DNA of 64,000 nt, from NCBI GenBank assembly GCA_025808375.1, contig CP061009.1:434001-498000 (forward strand), read 5' to 3'. The notes under the pieces are model-generated. The model was not told where the DNA came from. It did no database searches and was given only the letters and a program-made list of their open reading frames with translations. Shown in pieces: positions 59,484 through 64,000 of the stretch; the stretch's first letter is position 1, and every line of letters begins with the position of its first letter. This DNA is from Duncaniella muricolitica. GTDB taxonomy: Bacteria; Bacteroidota; Bacteroidia; Bacteroidales; Muribaculaceae. The position numbers were made by a program, and so were the translations under genes.

Positions 59484-60782
59484 ATGTCTCGATTGTTATC
59501 ACTCTTATTGCTCCTCTCCATATTTGTCCCGGCCGCGGCCGAGAACTATCCCTATCGTAACGACTATCTCTGGGTGACTGTGCCCGACCATGCCGACTGG
59601 CTCTATGAGACCGGCGAGAACGCCACAGTAGATGTGCAGCTTCTCCGCTACGGTGTGCCGGCTGCCGGAGCGGTTGTCACCTATACTATCGGTGACGATA
59701 TGCTCCCCGACGACCGCAAGGACACTGTGAAGCTCGACAAGAACGGTCGCGCTACCATTACTGTAGGCACTATGGCCAAACCGGGTTTTCGCGATCTGCG
59801 TCTCTCGGCGTCGGTCGATGGCAAGACCACGGGCCATCATATCAAACTCGGATTCTCGCCCGACCGTCTGCGCCCCTTTGCCGGCGAGCCAAAGGACTTC
59901 GTGCAGTATTGGCGCAAAGCCGTGGCCGAAGACAAAGCCGCCTTCCCTCTGCAGTATACCGTGGAGGATGTGCCGGAATATACCACCGACAAGATGACCT
60001 GTCAGCTCGTGAAGCTACAGCTCAATCCCGAAGGCCGCAGCATGTATGGCTACCTGTTTATCCCCAGAGGCGAGGGCAAATATCCCGCCGTGCTCTGTCC
60101 CCCCGGAGCCGGCGTCAAGACCATCAAAGACCCCATGAGACACCGCTATTACGGAGAGGGAGGCATGATACGTTGCGAGATAGAGATACACGGCTGTCAT
60201 CCCAAGCTCTCGGAGGCCGAATTTTCGCAGCAGCGCAAAGAGAAAGGCAAATATCTGGAGTTTGGCATGGACAATCCCGACGACTATTACATGAAAGACG
60301 TCTATCTCGGATGTCGCCGCTTTCTCGACCTGCTCACATCGTTCCCCGCGTGGGACGGCAAGAACCTCTTCACACAAGGAGGCAGCCAGGGCGGTGCACT
60401 CGCCATCACCACAGCCATGCTCGACGAGCGTGTCAACGGATGTGCGGCCAACCATCCCGCCCTTAGCGACATGACAGGCTATCTCGGCGACAAAGCCGGC
60501 GGCTATCCCCACCACTTCCGCAAAGACCGCAACGAGGCGACTGCCGCCAAAATACGCACACTCGAATATTACGACGTCGTAAACTTTGCCCGCCACCTCA
60601 CCTGTCCCGTGCGCATGACCTGGGGCTTCAACGACAACACCTGTCCCCCCACCACCTCCTATGAAGTCTACAACGTCATCACCGCCCCCAAGGAAGCCCT
60701 CCTGACCCCCGTAAACGAACACTGGACCTCCTCCGACACCGAACACAGCCACTACCTCTGGCTCAAAAGCTGCGTGAAGTAA
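59484..60782 (+). CDS. CE7-type acetyl esterase (AXE1 family alpha/beta hydrolase)
   Basis: 432 residues from the ATG at 59484; a TTG at 59472 would add four residues before the signal. Signal peptide MSRLLSLLLLLSIFVPAAA. An N-terminal Ig-like domain (about 20-110: VPAAGAVVTYTIGDDMLPDD) is followed by the AXE1 hydrolase: MYGYLFIPRGEGKYPAVLCP, nucleophile Ser near 301 in TQGGSQGGALAI, the Asp in GFNDNTCPPTTSYE and a C-terminal His region (DTEHSHYLWL). CE7 enzymes remove acetyl groups from oligosaccharides. Beside a GH28 the substrate is plausibly acetylated pectin, an inference. A hairpin follows 14 bp after the stop. Confidence 0.88.
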   Translation: MSRLLSLLLLLSIFVPAAAENYPYRNDYLWVTVPDHADWLYETGENATVDVQLLRYGVPAAGAVVTYTIGDDMLPDDRKDTVKLDKNGRATITVGTMAKPGFRDLRLSASVDGKTTGHHIKLGFSPDRLRPFAGEPKDFVQYWRKAVAEDKAAFPLQYTVEDVPEYTTDKMTCQLVKLQLNPEGRSMYGYLFIPRGEGKYPAVLCPPGAGVKTIKDPMRHRYYGEGGMIRCEIEIHGCHPKLSEAEFSQQRKEKGKYLEFGMDNPDDYYMKDVYLGCRRFLDLLTSFPAWDGKNLFTQGGSQGGALAITTAMLDERVNGCAANHPALSDMTGYLGDKAGGYPHHFRKDRNEATAAKIRTLEYYDVVNFARHLTCPVRMTWGFNDNTCPPTTSYEVYNVITAPKEALLTPVNEHWTSSDTEHSHYLWLKSCVK

Positions 60783-60796
60783 GACACTATACATAA

Positions 60797-60833
60797 ACAT
60801 TGGCGTGGAGTGATATATTCCACGCCAATGTTG
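60797..60833 (+). terminator. Hairpin after the esterase gene
   Basis: aacattggcgtgga (60797-60810) pairs with tccacgccaatgtt (60820-60833), 14 bp. It has a weak T tail but sits directly between the esterase stop and the next promoter. Confidence 0.65.
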
Positions 60834-60852
60834 TATCATGCCGCATAAAATT

Positions 60853-60884
60853 TTTGGAAAATCAGCTTCGATGGGTTATCTTTG
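60853..60884 (+). promoter_or_regulatory. Promoter of the ECF sigma/FecR/SusC unit
   Basis: TTTG at 60853-60856, 20-bp spacer, TATCTTTG at 60877-60884: a full housekeeping-type Bacteroidetes promoter. Initiation near 60891 gives a short leader before the ATG at 60912. Confidence 0.8.
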
Positions 60885-60911
60885 CTGCCATATTCGTCAA
60901 AAGATAGAATA

Positions 60912-61427
60912 ATGTCAGCATCTCGCGAGGATGAAATAAGGTTTGAACGATTGTTCCGTGACAATTATCAGCGGCTCTATCTCTATGCCCTCGACTGGGT
61001 AGAGGATGAGGAGCAGGCCAAAGATATTGTCGGGACACTCATGAGCGACCTGTGGGCGCAGCGTGACAGTTGGCATCCCGACAACGAGGTGGCCTACATG
61101 TATGGCGCGCTGCGCAACAGATGCATCAGCCATCTGAAGAAAAATGTGCGCTATCGCGAGACGCTCGAAGAGTATCTCGAGGAGAAGCTCCGTCTGATTG
61201 ACGAGGACATCGATGTCCACGAAGAAAACCTTGCTCGCATGGAGCAGATAATGGAGTCGTTGTCGCCGAGGACGCGTCTTATTGTGGAGAAATGCTATCT
61301 TGAAGGTCGCAAATATAAAGAAGTGGCCGAACTCCTGGACACGACTCCCGGCATGATACACAAACATATCAGTAAGGCTCTGGCGATATTCCGTAAAAAA
61401 TTTCTGCATCGCGGGGGTACCGACTGA
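60912..61427 (+). CDS. ECF-type RNA polymerase sigma factor
   Basis: 171 residues from the ATG at 60912. The start at 60882 overlaps the -7 box and is rejected. Sigma region 2 is EIRFERLFRDNYQRLYLYAL through DIVGTLMSDLWAQRDSW. Region 4 is MESLSPRTRLIVEKCYLEGR and KYKEVAELLDTTPGMIHKHI, the helix-turn-helix that reads the -35 element. It directs RNA polymerase to the genes of the adjoining uptake system when released by the FecR-type anti-sigma encoded 35 bp downstream. Order sigma, anti-sigma, SusC is classic for Bacteroidetes glycan-uptake loci. Confidence 0.94.
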   Translation: MSASREDEIRFERLFRDNYQRLYLYALDWVEDEEQAKDIVGTLMSDLWAQRDSWHPDNEVAYMYGALRNRCISHLKKNVRYRETLEEYLEEKLRLIDEDIDVHEENLARMEQIMESLSPRTRLIVEKCYLEGRKYKEVAELLDTTPGMIHKHISKALAIFRKKFLHRGGTD

Positions 61428-61462
61428 GCCGCCCGCTTGTCAACAACAATGAGATAACTATT

Positions 61463-62563
61463 ATGAAAGAGGGCAGTGAACATGACATGGACACCCGCGA
61501 TGATGACAACTTGCATCATGACGACGGACTGAATGACGATGAGCGTCTCATGCGGCATATGGTCGGGATGTCACATCGCAGAAAGACCTCACGCGTCGAC
61601 CCTGACGATGCGTGGGAGTCGTTCAGACGCGACGTAATTGCGCCTGAACGGGAGCGTAAGCACCGTTTCGGAGTGCTCCATATGGCCTTGGCCTCACTCT
61701 GCGGAGCAGCCGCCATGCTCGCCGTCGTGCTGGCTCTCGGGCTGCTGCCGGGCAAGAGCGACGTGGCCGGCCCTTCTGTAACGGACGACTATATCGCGCT
61801 CAGTCATAAAGAATCGCCGGGACATGTGAGTCTGGAGACCGAAGGACGTGAGGACGTGCTCGATGTCTCAGGGCCAATCTCGTTTGTGCCCGAGCCGGAG
61901 GTCGTCGCCACAACTGACCGCTCTGACAAGTATCGTAAAATATCCACGCCCCGAGGCATGGGCGTGAAAATCATACTGCCCGACAGTTCGGAGGTATGGC
62001 TCAATGCCGACAGCTACATCGAATTTCCCGAACGCTTCCGCAAGGGCGCACGCATGGTAGCCGTCAGTGGAGAAGTATTTTTTAAGATTACACCCGATGC
62101 TTCCTCACCCTTTATTGTGAAATCGCCTCAGATAGACGTGCGAGTGCTCGGGACCGAATTTAACTTCAACAACTACACACCTGACAACACCCAGGTGGCA
62201 CTTGTCAGCGGCAAGGTGGAGATACTCTCGCCCGAAGGCTCCGGACTTGCCACACTCTCGCCGGGCGAAGCGGCCGTGTGTGACGCCGACGGCAGCGTGG
62301 ACGTTGAGAACGTGGACACCTACGCGCTCACCCAGTGGGTCGAGGGATTTTTCTATTTTGACGAAGTGCCGCTGATAGAGGTGCTGCGCGAGCTGGGCCG
62401 GTGGTACAACATGGGCGTCGTGTTTCACAACCGCGAAGTGATGAGCAAAAAAGTCCACTTTTCGGCCATGCGCACCGAGCCCGTGGAGCTCGCAATCGAG
62501 AGCCTTAACCGGCTGAACATTGCCGAAATCAAAGTGGTCGGTCATGACATTATTGTCGACTGA
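61463..62563 (+). CDS. FecR-type anti-sigma factor
   Basis: 366 residues. The N-terminal cytoplasmic part is acidic (DDDNLHHDDGLNDDERLM) and binds the sigma factor. One membrane helix lies near 75-97 (LASLCGAAAMLAVVLALGLL). The periplasmic FecR domain (about 155-260) has STPRGMGVKIILPDSSEVWL, SGEVFFKITPDASSPFIV and VRVLGTEFNFNNYTPDNTQ. A C-terminal DUF4974 domain (about 290-366) has YFDEVPLIEVLRELGRWYN. It transmits the signal from the SusC-type receptor's N-terminal STN domain to the ECF sigma factor. Spacing to the sigma gene is 35 bp and to the receptor gene 112 bp. Confidence 0.94.
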   Translation: MKEGSEHDMDTRDDDNLHHDDGLNDDERLMRHMVGMSHRRKTSRVDPDDAWESFRRDVIAPERERKHRFGVLHMALASLCGAAAMLAVVLALGLLPGKSDVAGPSVTDDYIALSHKESPGHVSLETEGREDVLDVSGPISFVPEPEVVATTDRSDKYRKISTPRGMGVKIILPDSSEVWLNADSYIEFPERFRKGARMVAVSGEVFFKITPDASSPFIVKSPQIDVRVLGTEFNFNNYTPDNTQVALVSGKVEILSPEGSGLATLSPGEAAVCDADGSVDVENVDTYALTQWVEGFFYFDEVPLIEVLRELGRWYNMGVVFHNREVMSKKVHFSAMRTEPVELAIESLNRLNIAEIKVVGHDIIVD

Positions 62564-62675
62564 ATTGTAGAAAAATTGATATAAATTCAAATATTTTTAC
62601 ACAATAGGGGTACTGATTCTATGAAATGGTTGTCTTTTAAGAAAAATTATACATCAACCATTATCATTTTATCAC

Positions 62676-64000
62676 ATGCCAACCAAATCAATCAAAAATC
62701 ACAGCCTGTTAGGAATGTTAAGGCTGGTGGGACTGTTGATGTGCCTGTTCATGCTAAGCCCTGCGCATGCATCGGCTCAGAAAAATGCCGGCACTCCCAT
62801 AACCTACAAGTGTGAGAACGAGAAGTTGTCAAAAGCTCTGAGCGAAGTGGAACGTCTCTCGGGCTACTATCGGCTACAGTATCTCAGCGAGGATGTGTCG
62901 CCCTATCGGGTGTCGGGATCATTTGATAAGGCTACGGTTGAGACGGTAGTGACACAACTGCTGAAAGCGACACCCCTGCGCTGCAGTGTCAACGGACGTT
63001 ACATAGAGATTTACAATCCTAAGGTAAAGGCGGCGAAGACGTTTAGCATCAGTGGTTCAGTCACCGACGAGGAGGGCGAGCCTCTTGTCGGGGCCATCAT
63101 AGCCGTCAGCGGCACCGACTATGGCGCGATAGCGGATATGGACGGTAAGTTCTCGCTCAAAGTCAATACCGTCAAACCCGTATTATCGGTAAGTTATGTA
63201 GGCATGCTCACCCGTGACATCCCCGTGAGCGAGTCGGATGCCGGCAAGCCACTCAGCGTGGTGCTGCGCCCCGCAGTCGAAATGATGAGCGAAGTCGTAG
63301 TCACAGGCTATCAGGAAATCAAGAAAGAAAAAATGACCGGCTCGGTAGCGACTGTCTCGTCGGCCAAACTCGAGGAACGCTACACCCAAAACCTCCTTGC
63401 CAATCTCGAAGGCCAGGTGGCCGGTCTCTCCACCTATGGAGGAAAGCCTGTGATACGTGGTGCCGGCACACTCTACGGCTCCACGGCCCCGTTGCTTGTA
63501 GTCGACGGTATGCCTATCGAGGGTAACATCGAGGACCTTAATCCCTACGACATCGAGAGTGTCAACGTGCTCAAGGATGCCGCCGCGGCAGCTATCTACG
63601 GAGCCCGCGCTGCCAACGGTATCATTGTGATTTCCACCAAGAACGCCAAGAAGCAGGGCAAAATCGACATCGACTTCGCCACCAATATTACTTGGTATGA
63701 GAAGCGTAATGTCGATTATGCCGACAACTACTACATGACACCGGCCCAGCAGGTAGCGGTGGAGAGCGACTATTGGGAATATGCCTATATGAGCGGAGAG
63801 AAACCCAACAGTGTCAGCAATATGGAACGGGAATTGTCAAACGGTTATTCCATATCGCCGCTTGAATATGCGTATTATCAGTTGGCCAAAGGTGAAATTA
63901 ACCGTAGTCAACTCGAAGCAACAAAAGCACTGTTGTCAAACAATAATTTTGCCAAAGACCTTGCCGACAATATGCTACACCGTCAAGTAGTGCAGCAATA
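62676..64000 (+). CDS. SusC/RagA-type TonB-dependent receptor with STN domain, 3' end outside window
   Basis: Starts at the ATG at 62676 and is open to the window end (441 complete codons). Signal peptide of about 38 residues (RLVGLLMCLFMLSPAHASAQ). An STN domain (about 45-110: KLSKALSEVERLSGYYRLQY) interacts with FecR. A carboxypeptidase-like barrel-extension domain (about 115-205: SGSVTDEEGEPLVGAIIAVS) follows. The plug starts near 210 with MMSEVVVTGYQEIKKEKMTG and contains LVVDGMPIEGNIEDLNPYDI and AAAAIYGARAANGIIVIST. It imports oligosaccharides across the outer membrane with TonB energy. A SusD partner would be expected just beyond the window. A short frame at 62621 overlaps but is out of register and not real. 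Confidence 0.93.
   Translation, partial: MPTKSIKNHSLLGMLRLVGLLMCLFMLSPAHASAQKNAGTPITYKCENEKLSKALSEVERLSGYYRLQYLSEDVSPYRVSGSFDKATVETVVTQLLKATPLRCSVNGRYIEIYNPKVKAAKTFSISGSVTDEEGEPLVGAIIAVSGTDYGAIADMDGKFSLKVNTVKPVLSVSYVGMLTRDIPVSESDAGKPLSVVLRPAVEMMSEVVVTGYQEIKKEKMTGSVATVSSAKLEERYTQNLLANLEGQVAGLSTYGGKPVIRGAGTLYGSTAPLLVVDGMPIEGNIEDLNPYDIESVNVLKDAAAAAIYGARAANGIIVISTKNAKKQGKIDIDFATNITWYEKRNVDYADNYYMTPAQQVAVESDYWEYAYMSGEKPNSVSNMERELSNGYSISPLEYAYYQLAKGEINRSQLEATKALLSNNNFAKDLADNMLHRQVVQQ

Noticed and set aside
62621..62815. 64-codon frame overlapping the SusC start
   Set aside because: It is out of frame with the clear signal peptide and STN domain that begin at the ATG at 62676.

Overview
The window looks like a GC-rich chromosomal segment of a gut Bacteroidales, most likely Muribaculaceae-like. 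That placement is inference. It rests on repeated TAnnTTTG (-7) promoters with a TTG/TTTG element about 18-20 bp upstream, a FecR/ECF-sigma/SusC module, families largely confined to Bacteroidetes (DUF4923, DUF4831, BspA-type leucine-rich repeats, a BioG-BioC fusion), and many pectin-active enzymes. No rRNA, tRNA, CRISPR array or phage module was recognised.

Layout. 1-2.3 kb: end of a DUF4923 gene and two convergent family 2 glycosyltransferases. 2.4-5.1 kb: the NAD(P)HX repair enzyme and a DUF4831 protein. 5.3-10.3 kb: a galactan operon (GH53 endo-galactanase, GH2 beta-galactosidase) whose second gene carries an ISAon1/ISL3-type insertion sequence 21 codons before its stop. The 8-bp target duplication is exact, and removing the element restores the frame. 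10.9-13.1 kb: response regulator and histidine kinase. 13.3-17.6 kb: Tricorn-like S41 protease and EamA transporter. 17.8-22.3 kb: a large multidomain pectin methylesterase. 22.5-29.7 kb, minus strand: a possible 36-codon ORF, asparaginase, MetG, M16 peptidase and PL11 rhamnogalacturonan lyase. 30-33.8 kb: a promoter, a long structured leader and a BspA-like LRR gene split by a one-base slip in an A7 tract. 34.1-43.5 kb: patatin/Omp85 phospholipase, TPR protein, TonB-receptor-like barrel, rubrerythrin and another outer-membrane barrel. 44-48.1 kb: an AT-richer island of four small exported or membrane proteins between two inverted copies of a REP-like element, one of which contains a 381-bp near-perfect palindrome. 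48.4-52.9 kb: the biotin operon bioA-bioF-bioGC-bioD. 53-55.8 kb: FocA-type channel, 3'-5' exonuclease, serine dehydratase. 55.9-64 kb: AT-rich YhcG-type nuclease, glycosyltransferase, GH28, CE7-type esterase, then ECF sigma, FecR anti-sigma and the start of a SusC/RagA receptor.

How it fits together. GH53, GH2, CE8, PL11, GH28 and the CE7-type esterase together cover much of pectin breakdown (galactan side chains, homogalacturonan, rhamnogalacturonan backbone, ester groups), although they sit in four separate places. The ECF/FecR/SusC(STN) trio at the right edge is a plausible substrate-sensing uptake system next to GH28 and the esterase.

The most unusual non-coding features are: (1) heptamer arrays (RAGTTTA at seven loci, YAATTAG at two) at gene 3' ends, several supplying the stop codon; because the period is 7, a stop triplet falls in every frame; (2) the 381-bp palindrome and the inverted REP-like pair around the 44-48 kb island; (3) the structured leader before the BspA gene; (4) a three-copy repeat built on gatacaaaag, one copy carrying the metG promoter.
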